NCBI GenBank assembly: GCA_031257945.1
Contig: JAIRNU010000031.1
Span: forward strand, 1 to 7,758
DNA: 7,758 bases
From: Holosporales bacterium
GTDB taxonomy: Bacteria; Pseudomonadota; Alphaproteobacteria; BNTO01
Direction: 5' to 3'
The position numbers were made by a program, and so were the translations under genes. Under the pieces are notes generated by a model. The model had not been told where the DNA came from. It did not search any database and was given only the letters and a program-made list of their open reading frames with translations. Below are positions 1 through 7,188 of this stretch, in pieces; position 1 is the stretch's first letter, and every line of letters starts with the position of its first letter.

Positions 1-169
1 GCATAATTTATCAAACCAAGTATAGTGCGAATTCGTGTACTTTTTTACGGGAGAACTGTATTTAAAGCAGGCGCGTCTATACTTGAGCGAAAACCACAAA
101 TTAAACGCGATTGGCTATAGCGGAATGTGTAGGGGGCTGAGCACGACTATCATAAAACGTAATTTATTT

Positions 170-189
170 TGCTACACTTGTGGTATAAT
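170..189 (+). promoter_or_regulatory. Putative typA promoter (extended -10 box)
   Basis: The sequence TGCTACACTT (170-179) contains an extended -10 arrangement, TG-C-TACACT, and is followed at 184-189 by a second perfect -10 hexamer, TATAAT. Either would start transcription about 20 to 35 bases before the typA ATG at 218. No good -35 hexamer is visible, which is tolerable for an extended -10 promoter. The same ten bases, followed three bases later by GTAT, recur upstream of secA. The promoter role is inferred from sequence only. Confidence 0.5.
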
Positions 190-217
190 TAGCCTTCTGG
201 TGTTGCATTTTTCTCAT

Positions 218-2047
218 ATGTTTTCAATTCGTAATATTGCAATAATAGCCCACGTCGATCACGGCAAAACGACACTTATCGACGCAATGCTGGGCCAAAG
301 CGGAACTTTTCGGTCAAATCAAAATGTCGTCGAACGAGTCATGGATTCCAACGACTTAGAGCGAGAGCGCGGAATCACAATACTCGCAAAGTGCACCTCC
401 TTGATTTGGCGCGATGTAAAGATCAACGTCGTCGACACTCCTGGACACGCCGATTTTGGTGGGGAAGTAGAGCGGATCTTAAGCATGGTCGATAGTGCAG
501 TGCTTTTGATTGACGCTGCGGAGGGCCCATTACCCCAAACAAAATTTGTTTTAATGAAAGCACTGAAGATAGGGCTCTGCCCAATTGTTGTCATCAATAA
601 GATTGATAGGTCTGACGAGCGGCACCAAGATGTGCTAAACGAGGTTTTTGACTTGTTTGTGGCTTTGGAGGCAAGTGATAAACAGCTGGATTTTCCGGTT
701 CTTTACGCGTCTGGGCGAAACGGGTGGGCCGTAGATGAGCTAACAGACGAACGGAAAGATTTATCCCCGCTTTTTGACCGCATCCTACAACATGTCCCTG
801 AGGCAATTGCTGAAGAGAAAAACAAGCTGCCGTTTTCTATGTTGGTTACAACGAGAGAATACGACCCATACCTTGGCCGGGTACTGACTGGTAGAATAGC
901 GAGCGGAGAGTTGAGTACGAATGCTTTCGTCCAAGCCGTAAATCAAGCCGGGGAAGTCGTAGAAACCGGGCGTATCGCTAAAATTCTGACTTTCCACGGA
1001 ATCGAAAGAATCCCTACAGATTTAGTGCAAACCGGGGAAATCATTGCTATTGCCGGCCTTGAAAAAGCGACGGTCGCTGACACCCTTTCTACGCCTGGTG
1101 GCGCTGCTGTTGTGATTCCGGCTGATCCACTAGATCCTCCAAAATTATCGATAACTATATCGGCAAACGATTCACCATTAGCCGGGCGCGAGGGAACTAA
1201 AGTAACGTTCCGTGTGATCGTTGATAGGCTACTGCGTGAGGCCGAAGGGAATATCGCAATTTCTGTTACAATGTCGGAAAACAAGGATAACGTCGTCGTC
1301 GCCGGTAGAGGGGAACTGCAGCTGGGCGTTTTAATTGAAACAATGCGGCGGGAAGGATTTGAAATGTCTATAAGCCGTCCAAAAGTCGTCTTCCGCAATG
1401 ACCAGGAAACAAAGGCGGTATTGGAACCATTCGAGGAGATCTTTGTGGATGTCGACGATGAATTTTCGGGGACTGTTGTGGAGATGCTAGGGAACCGCCG
1501 AGCAGAGATGACCGATATGCGGCCGTATGGTACCGGCCGAACCCGTATTACCTTTATTGGGCCATCGCGCGGGCTAGTTGGCTTCCACAATCAATTCTTG
1601 ACGGAAACCAGGGGAACTGGCGTTTTGAACCATGTTTTTTGTGGCTATAAGCCTTACACTGGGTCTTTCGAGGGCCGCAGGAACGGGGTGCTAATTTCAA
1701 CAGATCAGGGTGTTGCCGTCGCTTATGGGTTATTCAATTTGGAACCGCGAGGGCAATTGTTTATCCAAGCCGGGGACCAAGTGTATGAGGGAATGATTAT
1801 CGGTGAGCATACTCGCCCTAACGACCTCACAGTTAACCCGCTACGAGCCAAGCAATTAACGAATATTCGCGCGGCTGGCAAGGATGACGCGATAAAGCTA
1901 AGGCCGCCGCGGTTGATGACTTTGGAGCAGGCATTAACCTATATACAAGACGATGAGCGCGTTGAGGTGACACCAAAGACTATCCGCTTACGCAAAGCTG
2001 TGCTGGACCCAAATGACAGGAAACGCGCAGCAAGGCAGGAATTGTAA
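218..2047 (+). CDS. typA: Ribosome-associated translational GTPase TypA/BipA
   Basis: A 609-residue translational GTPase of the EF-G/LepA type that binds the ribosome and hydrolyses GTP. In known bacteria it supports ribosome assembly, stress adaptation and growth in the cold. All G motifs are present: G1 AHVDHGKT (11-18), the switch I segment RERGITI (49-55), G3 DTPGH (73-77) and G4 NKID (127-130). Domain II and EF-G-like domains III and V follow, then the TypA-specific C-terminal domain with the conserved stretch around GLVGFHNQFLTETRGTG. The open frame extends upstream to base 35, but those residues resemble nothing in the family. The protein starting MFSIRNIAIIAHVDHGKT matches the usual N-terminus and gives the usual length of about 600-615 residues. 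The Shine-Dalgarno sequence before this ATG is weak. truA follows after 11 bases, so the two probably share a transcript. No frameshift or missing motif is seen. Confidence 0.96.
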   Translation: MFSIRNIAIIAHVDHGKTTLIDAMLGQSGTFRSNQNVVERVMDSNDLERERGITILAKCTSLIWRDVKINVVDTPGHADFGGEVERILSMVDSAVLLIDAAEGPLPQTKFVLMKALKIGLCPIVVINKIDRSDERHQDVLNEVFDLFVALEASDKQLDFPVLYASGRNGWAVDELTDERKDLSPLFDRILQHVPEAIAEEKNKLPFSMLVTTREYDPYLGRVLTGRIASGELSTNAFVQAVNQAGEVVETGRIAKILTFHGIERIPTDLVQTGEIIAIAGLEKATVADTLSTPGGAAVVIPADPLDPPKLSITISANDSPLAGREGTKVTFRVIVDRLLREAEGNIAISVTMSENKDNVVVAGRGELQLGVLIETMRREGFEMSISRPKVVFRNDQETKAVLEPFEEIFVDVDDEFSGTVVEMLGNRRAEMTDMRPYGTGRTRITFIGPSRGLVGFHNQFLTETRGTGVLNHVFCGYKPYTGSFEGRRNGVLISTDQGVAVAYGLFNLEPRGQLFIQAGDQVYEGMIIGEHTRPNDLTVNPLRAKQLTNIRAAGKDDAIKLRPPRLMTLEQALTYIQDDERVEVTPKTIRLRKAVLDPNDRKRAARQEL

Positions 2048-2058
2048 AGCTGGAATAG

Positions 2059-2907
2059 ATGTTGTATCGCTATAAGGCAATCGTGGAGTACGATGGAACA
2101 TACTTTTGCGGCTGGCAACGCCAGATTTCCGACGAAAGCGCTATTTTCCCTGGGAGTAATCGCATCGCAAGTACGCAATGTTGCAACGATACTACGCAAT
2201 ATTCAGGCGTACCACCCGCTCTTAATAGCGTGTCCAGCGTACCAAGCGTGCAGGGAACTATCGAAAAAGCGCTAAAGAAAATCACATCGCACCGCATTTT
2301 GGTTGAAGGGGCTGGCCGGACAGATGCCGGAGTGCACGCAACCAACCAAGTCGCCCATTTCGACTTACCATCGGGTATTAAGCCTGAAAAGCTCCAGTTG
2401 GGACTGAACTTTTACCTACAACCATTTTGCGCCGCTATTGTGAAGCTAGAAGAAGTGGCCCCAACTTTTCACGCAAGATTTTCAGCAAAAGCCAGGCAGT
2501 ACGAATACCACATCGTCAACCGCCCTGCCCCACTTACTATCCGCAAAAATAGGGCTTGGCATGTTTCGGTCCCATTGGACATTAGCATTATGCAAAAAGC
2601 CGCCGGGGCGTTCGTTGGATGCCATAACTTCAATTCATTTCGTGCGGCAGAGTGCCAATCAGCAAACCCCATCAAAACAATTGATTCTTTCGAAATATTA
2701 TTACTTGACGGGGAAATCATTGGCAAAGTCCAAGCCAAATCCTTCTTACATAATCAAGTAAGGATTATGATGGGGACTCTTGTCCTTATGGGAAAAAGAA
2801 AAATATCTTCCGAAATAATACCTGAATTGTTAAAGGCCGAAGACAGAAGCGCTGCGGGGCCCACCGCCCCAGCGTATGGCCTCTATTTAACAGGTGTTCT
2901 TTACTAG
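2059..2907 (+). CDS. truA: tRNA pseudouridine(38-40) synthase TruA with in-frame insertion
   Basis: TruA isomerises uridines 38-40 of the tRNA anticodon arm to pseudouridine in the cytoplasm. Family landmarks are clear: YDGTYFCGWQRQ (11-22), SVQGTIEKAL (63-72), the catalytic loop GAGRTDAGVH with nucleophile Asp89 (equivalent to E. coli Asp60), FHARFSAKARQYEY (137-150) with the conserved tyrosine, and a C-terminal half with SFLHNQVR, AEDRSAAGPTAPAYGLYL. The protein is 282 residues. The extra length lies between WQRQ and SVQG, where about 36 residues (roughly 24-60) have no counterpart in ordinary TruA proteins; this segment is encoded by a nested palindrome described separately. The reading frame is intact across it and all catalytic elements remain, so the enzyme is probably functional with a surface loop. 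The start is the ATG 11 bases after typA, with a weak GGAA upstream, which suggests translation coupled to typA. Confidence 0.95.
   Translation: MLYRYKAIVEYDGTYFCGWQRQISDESAIFPGSNRIASTQCCNDTTQYSGVPPALNSVSSVPSVQGTIEKALKKITSHRILVEGAGRTDAGVHATNQVAHFDLPSGIKPEKLQLGLNFYLQPFCAAIVKLEEVAPTFHARFSAKARQYEYHIVNRPAPLTIRKNRAWHVSVPLDISIMQKAAGAFVGCHNFNSFRAAECQSANPIKTIDSFEILLLDGEIIGKVQAKSFLHNQVRIMMGTLVLMGKRKISSEIIPELLKAEDRSAAGPTAPAYGLYLTGVLY
2138..2231. repeat. Palindromic element inserted in frame in truA (RPE-like)
   Basis: Two nested inverted repeats lie inside truA, where the protein has about 36 extra residues. The outer arm CGCTATT (2139-2145) pairs perfectly with AATAGCG (2224-2230). The inner arm GTACGCAATGTTGC (2171-2184) pairs with GCAATATT (2196-2203) plus GCGTAC (2207-2212), with one G-U pair, a 3-base bulge and an 11-base loop. 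A further pair, TTCCCTG (2146-2152) with CAGGGAA (2251-2257), could compete with the outer stem. The protein-level insertion spans about 2128-2238. Rickettsia palindromic elements are known to be hairpin-forming, about 100-150 bp long and inserted in frame in genes, so this is RPE-like in behaviour. I cannot show sequence kinship with a named RPE family. Confidence 0.7.
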
Positions 2908-2974
2908 GACCACTCCCCGGAATCAAACATCTGTAACTTGTCCAGTTTTGTGGATGTGGCATTCAGCACCCTAC

Positions 2975-3144
2975 ATATTTATTGGGTGGTTACCTTCGCA
3001 ACGCTTTTGGGCCGCCATTACTACAGCAATACCATCCCAATACTAAGCCCCTCAAATATTTATTGATGAATTAACTTCGCAACGCTTGCAGTAAGCCTTT
3101 ACTGTAGTAATACGCTCCCAATACTAAGTCCCCAAATATTTATT
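2975..3144. repeat. Imperfect 81-bp tandem repeat, two copies plus a partial third
   Basis: Three anchor words recur at constant spacing. ATATTTATT occurs at 2975, 3056 and 3136. CTTCGCAACGCTT occurs at 2994 and 3075. CCCAATACTAAG occurs at 3036 and 3117. The full copies run 2975-3055 and 3056-3135, with a partial third copy at 3136-3144. They are clearly related but diverged, mostly in the segments between anchors. The second copy holds a small hairpin, CAGTAA-GCCT-TTACTG (about 3089-3104), which the first lacks. The region has no open frame. It could be a decayed intergenic repeat family or a structured RNA; nothing shows a function. Confidence 0.75.
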
Positions 3145-3162
3145 TTCATTTTTAATACATTA

Positions 3163-3256
3163 GTCGAGTAGGCCAGAGTAATTTCACCTCTAGCCTCTCA
3201 CAATTGCGCTAACACATGAACATTTTTGTAGATAAGATGTTCCAATTCGGCTACCC
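3163..3256 (-). mobile_element. Probable group II intron 3' end relic (domain VI, decayed domain V)
   Basis: Read on the minus strand, 3199-3163 begins TGAGAGGCTAGAGG and ends GGCCTACTCGAC. This is the pattern I know from the last bases of many bacterial group II introns. GGCTAGAG pairs with CTCTGGCC through eight pairs, one of them G-U, around a short loop. The A in the following TACTCGAC sits where the branch-point adenosine of domain VI should be, 7-8 bases from the intron end. Upstream on the same strand, AGCCGAATTG and a GAACAT/ATGTTC stem occupy the place of domain V, but the canonical 34-base domain V is not intact. No reverse transcriptase/maturase is nearby, so this is a non-mobile remnant. 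The left boundary is better defined than the right. Confidence 0.55.
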
Positions 3257-3294
3257 TTGCCGTATGTTCGGTTGCTTACAATGGCGTGTGTGTT

Positions 3295-4149
3295 ATGATG
3301 TTTAAAAAATTAGTTCCTTCTTGTCAGTATTTAGAACCAACGTTGAGGCCGGTTACAGCACAACAGAGCAAAAGACCGTGGTCAAAAAGTTTCGCAAAAG
3401 GTATCTTTTTGCTTGGCACAACGTTTTGTTTTAGTGTCAATTCTCAGTGTCAAACTGAAATGACTACTTTGGAATTCTACCGCAGTATGGGGCGTGCTTT
3501 TTATGGGAACGTTGTAAACTGGAGTGTATTGGATTTTAGTTATGATGTTGCGCATATGATAAGTGTTGGTGGTATGCTACGAGCCTTTGCTGCAGATTAC
3601 GATTACGCAACCGGCAAAAACGACGCCTCAACCGAACTCAAAAACAGTCTTCATGCGATTGATTGTGGCATGTGTAGTGGGGGCGTAATTTATGCTGCTT
3701 TTATGAACTGGAAGTGGCACCCTTTTATTAGCGCATCAATTGCTTTGCTTTGTGGTATCACTGTAGCTATTGCTGGATATTCTTTGAACAAGACGCATGA
3801 CATTTTTCAAAACCTTTATGTCCGCTATATCTCTCGCATCACATGCGTGGCAGGGGCGTGGAGATTTTTCTTTTCACCTCTAGACAGTTTACCAGAACAG
3901 AATTGCCAACAACTATTTTACATTACTGGAGGAGATGCTTTTAAGAAGATACTTGCAACTCGTCTCGGTATTTGTTGTGCCCTGTCCGATACATGGCTTA
4001 CCTACGATCTGATGGCAGGAGCTTTTTGTATGACGTGTTTTTGTCAAAACATACTACACTACTACCCCTCCCCCGTAGGAAGAACGTTTTTTTGCTTTGT
4101 CGCTTCTGCTATTACTGCTGCTATATGTAAATTACTCCGGCTATTCTAG
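3295..4149 (+). CDS. Unrecognised cysteine-rich, probably membrane-associated protein
   Basis: An uninterrupted frame of 284 residues that I do not recognise. The first 35 residues are basic and polar (KKL, SKRPWSKSFAK). They are followed by a hydrophobic stretch, GIFLLGTTFCFSV (36-48), that could be a signal-peptide core or a membrane anchor. A second hydrophobic segment covers about 144-164 (ISASIALLCGITVAIAGYSL) and a third the C-terminus (about 263-281, FFCFVASAITAAICKLL). Cysteines are unusually frequent, about 15, including CGMC at 124-127 and a CMTCFC cluster. Aromatic residues are also common. The start is uncertain: adjacent ATGs at 3295 and 3298 are equally possible, a GTG at 3286 is in frame, and none has a visible Shine-Dalgarno sequence. 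The gene stands alone between intron and repeat debris upstream and secA downstream. It may be a lineage-specific gene; no function is proposed. Confidence 0.6.
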   Translation: MMFKKLVPSCQYLEPTLRPVTAQQSKRPWSKSFAKGIFLLGTTFCFSVNSQCQTEMTTLEFYRSMGRAFYGNVVNWSVLDFSYDVAHMISVGGMLRAFAADYDYATGKNDASTELKNSLHAIDCGMCSGGVIYAAFMNWKWHPFISASIALLCGITVAIAGYSLNKTHDIFQNLYVRYISRITCVAGAWRFFFSPLDSLPEQNCQQLFYITGGDAFKKILATRLGICCALSDTWLTYDLMAGAFCMTCFCQNILHYYPSPVGRTFFCFVASAITAAICKLLRLF

Positions 4150-4338
4150 GCCCTAGCATGGAAATTTCACAAGAGGAGGCCGACCATCTTCAAAGTATTT
4201 TAACATCAAGGCATTAATATCCGTCACTGTTGCGAACGGGCTCGTAATATTTGCGGTCTACCCAGCTACCATTCGTCCGTAAAAACAAACTAAAGGCACA
4301 GGAGCAAAACATACATGCGTTAACGTGGATATTACAGA

Positions 4339-4366
4339 TTGGCCAGCACATTTTTTATGCTACACT
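4339..4366 (+). promoter_or_regulatory. Putative secA promoter
   Basis: A -35-like TTGGCC (4339-4344) lies 16 bases upstream of TACACT (4361-4366), which is preceded by TGC to give an extended -10 box. Transcription would begin near 4373, leaving a leader of about 50 bases before the secA ATG at 4423. The ten bases TGCTACACTT (4358-4367) and the GTAT at 4371-4374 match the typA upstream box in sequence and spacing. This placement argues against translation starting at upstream in-frame codons at 4339 or 4357. Confidence 0.5.
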
Positions 4367-4378
4367 TAGAGTATGAGG

Positions 4379-4394
4379 GGAGGATTCGTCCTCT
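4379..4394 (+). promoter_or_regulatory. Leader hairpin of secA with TTCG loop
   Basis: GGAGGA (4379-4384) pairs with TCCTCT (4389-4394) around a TTCG tetraloop, with one terminal G-U pair. It sits just after the predicted transcription start and 28 bases before the secA ATG. The 5' arm contains a purine-rich GGGGAGG that looks like a Shine-Dalgarno sequence but has no start codon at the right distance. It may stabilise the mRNA 5' end or modulate ribosome loading. No T-run follows, so it is not an intrinsic terminator. Confidence 0.45.
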
Positions 4395-4411
4395 TGTTGC
4401 AAAAAACAGAG

Positions 4412-4416
4412 AAGGA
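4412..4416 (+). promoter_or_regulatory. Ribosome binding site of secA
   Basis: AAGGA ends six bases before the ATG at 4423 and matches the anti-Shine-Dalgarno core. It decides the start: the longer open frame beginning at 4339 has no comparable site, and the protein from 4423 begins MLKSWVRLVMGSANDR like ordinary SecA. Confidence 0.7.
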
Positions 4417-4422
4417 AGTTTT

Positions 4423-7188
4423 ATGCTAAAAAGTTGGGTGCGCTTGGTCATGGGATCGGCAAATGACAGGTATATCAAGAGGTTTAATCAAATTGTCACG
4501 AAAGTCAATGCAAAGGAGTCGTGGGCGCAAGGCCTAGCAGACAACGATTTTAGCGTACAAACGGAGCGACTAAAGGAACTTGTTGCAAAGGGGGAGCGGC
4601 TGGACAATATCCTGCCCGAGGCGTTTGCATTAACCAGAGAGGCCGCTAAACGCGTGCTCGGCCAACGGCACTACGACGTACAGATCATCGGTGGAATTGT
4701 GCTGCATAAGGGCATGCTGGCAGAAATGAAAACCGGCGAAGGGAAGACCCTGGTCGCCACGCTCCCAGTATATCTGAACGCGTTATCCGGTAAGGGGGTG
4801 CATGTTGTAACTGTGAATGATTACCTGGCCCAGAGGGATATGCTCTGGATGGGAGAAGTTTACCACCTTTTAGGAATGCAAGTTGGGTGCATTTTGCATA
4901 ATCTTAGCGATTGGGAAAGGAAAAAAGCATATAACGCCGATATTACGTATGGGACAAACCATGAGTTCGGATTCGATTATTTGCGCGATAATATGAAATT
5001 TAACGTGGTCGAGCGAGTAATGCGGCCATTTAATTACGCTATAGTTGATGAGGTCGACAGCATATTGATAGATGAAGCTAGGACCCCGCTTATCATATCC
5101 GGCCCTGCGGAGGATTCATCTGATTTGTACCGCCAAATCGACACTATAATCCCCAAACTCCAAAGCGAGGATTTTGAGAAGGATGAAAAGCAACGAACTG
5201 TAATACTGACGGAATCTGGGGTTGAGCGGGTTGAGCAGGAGCTGAGCACACTTGGCATCCTCAAAGGGACCAAGCTGTACGATTCCCCTAATGTCAATAT
5301 AGTGCACCATGTTAACGCGTCCCTTAGGGCGCATAAGCTTTTTGCAAGGGATGTAGACTATATCGTCCGCAGGGACGAGGTAGTCATTGTTGACGAGTTT
5401 ACAGGCCGTATGATGGAGGGGCGGCGTTTTTCTGAAGGCCTCCACCAAGCGCTTGAAGCCAAGGAGCATGTTACAATACAAAAAGAAAATCAAACGCTGG
5501 CGTCGATTACGTATCAAAATTTCTTCAGACTTTATCCGAAGTTGAGCGGTATGGGGGGGACAATCGTTACAGAGGAAGAGGAGTTTGAGGAAATTTATAA
5601 ACTTAAAGCTGTAGAAATTCCAACTAATAGACCAGTAATAAGAAAGGATGAAAATGACGAGGTATACTTAAAGGTCGAAGATAAATACAGGGCAATAGTG
5701 AAATTGGTAAGAGAATGCGGTGAGCGTAAGCAGCCTATACTTATCGGGACAACAAGCGTTGAAAAATCTGAGCTGGTTTCGCAAATATTGAAAATGGAGG
5801 GGATTAAGCACGAGGTTTTGAACGCACGCTACCACGATAAAGAAGCTCTGATCATAGCGAATGCCGGGAAGTCCGGTGCTATCACTATAGCAACAAACAT
5901 GGCTGGCCGAGGAACCGATATAAAATTAGGAGGGAATTGGGAGGCTCGTGTACAAACGGAATTAGGGGGGCTGCCTGATGGCCCTGATAAACAGGCCAAG
6001 ATAGACAAGATTAAGAACGAAGTCGAGCGAGATCAAGCGCGCGTTAAGGAAGCCGGGGGACTGTTCGTTATCGGAACGGAACGCCACGAGAGCCGCCGCA
6101 TCGATAATCAGCTTCGCGGGCGTTCTGGCCGTCAAGGGGACCCCGGAGCATCCAAGTTCTTCATCTCGTTAGAGGACGACCTTATGCGGATCTTTGGGTC
6201 AAATAAAATGGATGCCATGCTGCGTCGCGCCGGCATGAAGGATGATGAGGCGATTTCGCATAAGTGGATTACTAAGGCTATAGAGCGCGCGCAAAAGAAA
6301 GTAGAAGCCCACAACTTCGAGATTCGTAAGCATTTGCTGAAGTTTGACGACGTCATGAATGACCAACGGAAGGTCGTATACGGGCAGAGGCTGGAAATTA
6401 TAGAAAAGGACGACATTTCCGATCTTATCCAGGAAATGCGCGAAGACACCATTAACGAACTGATTGCTGCGTATATCCCTGACGATGCAATACCAGAACA
6501 CTGGAATATGGATGGGATTGCCGCAAGTTTTGCTGATATATTTAATGTGCAAGTCCCAATTGACGAGTGGCAGCGCAATGAGGCCATGACCTCAACGCAA
6601 GCACGTGTTGAGCTGGAGGCTCTTATAGAGCAAAAAGTTGCTGACCAAGCGCGAAAAATGCCTGAGGAGTCACGCAAATCAATCGAGCGTGGGGCTCTGT
6701 TGGGACTTTTAGATCAGCACTGGAAGGACCACCTATTACATATGGACTATTTGCGCCAGGGGATAAATTTGCGGGCATATGCTCAAAGCAACCCGCTGAA
6801 CGAGTATAAACGTGAGTCTTTCAATATGTTTTCAGAGATGATGCGCGGGATTCGGATGGAAACACTAAGGTCTATTTCGCATTTTGATGTTCCTGCTGAA
6901 GATTTGAATAAATTCTGGAGTTACCTTCAGTCTTTTGCTGAGGACATCGTGGCAGATGCTATGACTGGCGAGGGGATGCCTAAAAGTATGCCTATGCCAA
7001 GGGATGGTGCGCCAGGAGAGTATCTGCAATACGATAGTGACGATGATGACGATGATGACGATGATGACGATGATGACGACTGGAGTAAGCCCGGTAGCGG
7101 CGACGATGATGGCAATGAACCATTCAGCCTCGAAAAGATCCCATGTCCCTGTGGTTCTGGAAAAATGTTTAAAGATTGTTGCTGGTAG
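4423..7188 (+). CDS. secA: Preprotein translocase ATPase SecA
   Basis: SecA is the cytoplasmic motor that binds SecYEG and uses ATP to push unfolded preproteins across the inner membrane. The protein has 921 residues; E. coli SecA has 901. The Walker A motif MKTGEGKT places Lys108 exactly as in E. coli, and the Walker B motif DEVDSILIDEARTPL begins at Asp209, also the same number. The second nucleotide-binding fold contains NMAGRGTDIKLGG and, at about 551-573, GTERHESRRIDNQLRGRSGRQGD. The helical scaffold and wing regions follow with LDQHWKDHLLHMDYLRQGINLR. A long acidic linker with 14 consecutive Asp (873-886) leads to the zinc-binding tail, with Cys908, Cys910, Cys919 and Cys920 in CPCGSGKMFKDCC; this tail binds SecB and phospholipids in known SecA proteins. 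The protein stops one residue after the last cysteine, shorter than many tails, next to a small tandem repeat and an IS relic. All motor motifs are intact. Confidence 0.97.
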   Translation: MLKSWVRLVMGSANDRYIKRFNQIVTKVNAKESWAQGLADNDFSVQTERLKELVAKGERLDNILPEAFALTREAAKRVLGQRHYDVQIIGGIVLHKGMLAEMKTGEGKTLVATLPVYLNALSGKGVHVVTVNDYLAQRDMLWMGEVYHLLGMQVGCILHNLSDWERKKAYNADITYGTNHEFGFDYLRDNMKFNVVERVMRPFNYAIVDEVDSILIDEARTPLIISGPAEDSSDLYRQIDTIIPKLQSEDFEKDEKQRTVILTESGVERVEQELSTLGILKGTKLYDSPNVNIVHHVNASLRAHKLFARDVDYIVRRDEVVIVDEFTGRMMEGRRFSEGLHQALEAKEHVTIQKENQTLASITYQNFFRLYPKLSGMGGTIVTEEEEFEEIYKLKAVEIPTNRPVIRKDENDEVYLKVEDKYRAIVKLVRECGERKQPILIGTTSVEKSELVSQILKMEGIKHEVLNARYHDKEALIIANAGKSGAITIATNMAGRGTDIKLGGNWEARVQTELGGLPDGPDKQAKIDKIKNEVERDQARVKEAGGLFVIGTERHESRRIDNQLRGRSGRQGDPGASKFFISLEDDLMRIFGSNKMDAMLRRAGMKDDEAISHKWITKAIERAQKKVEAHNFEIRKHLLKFDDVMNDQRKVVYGQRLEIIEKDDISDLIQEMREDTINELIAAYIPDDAIPEHWNMDGIAASFADIFNVQVPIDEWQRNEAMTSTQARVELEALIEQKVADQARKMPEESRKSIERGALLGLLDQHWKDHLLHMDYLRQGINLRAYAQSNPLNEYKRESFNMFSEMMRGIRMETLRSISHFDVPAEDLNKFWSYLQSFAEDIVADAMTGEGMPKSMPMPRDGAPGEYLQYDSDDDDDDDDDDDDDDWSKPGSGDDDGNEPFSLEKIPCPCGSGKMFKDCCW
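7039..7080. repeat. 9-bp microsatellite encoding poly-aspartate in secA
   Basis: GACGATGAT is repeated four times without error (7039-7074), followed by GACGAC. It encodes 14 consecutive aspartates in the linker before the SecA zinc tail. The unit is a multiple of three, so gain or loss of copies would change linker length without breaking the frame. The perfect repetition suggests recent expansion by slippage. Confidence 0.85.

Noticed and set aside
35..217. N-terminal extension of the typA frame (61 residues)
   Set aside because: The extension has no family resemblance, and the promoter-like box lies inside it. The normal TypA N-terminus begins at 218.
943..1590. Minus-strand frame of 215 residues inside typA
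   Set aside because: It is low-complexity, serine- and threonine-rich antisense shadow of a well-conserved coding gene.
2967..2988. CACCC/GGGTG hairpin as a truA terminator
   Set aside because: The stem is only five pairs with a 12-base loop and no following T-run.
2975..3144. CRISPR array
   Set aside because: There are only two diverged full units with scattered identity rather than short exact repeats separated by unique spacers, and no cas genes.
4158..4217. Possible 19-residue small gene after the orphan gene
   Set aside because: It has no ribosome binding site, no recognisable product, and a length expected by chance.
4339..4422. N-terminal extension of the secA frame (28 residues)
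   Set aside because: It overlaps the putative promoter and lacks a ribosome binding site. The ATG at 4423 has one and gives a normal SecA start.
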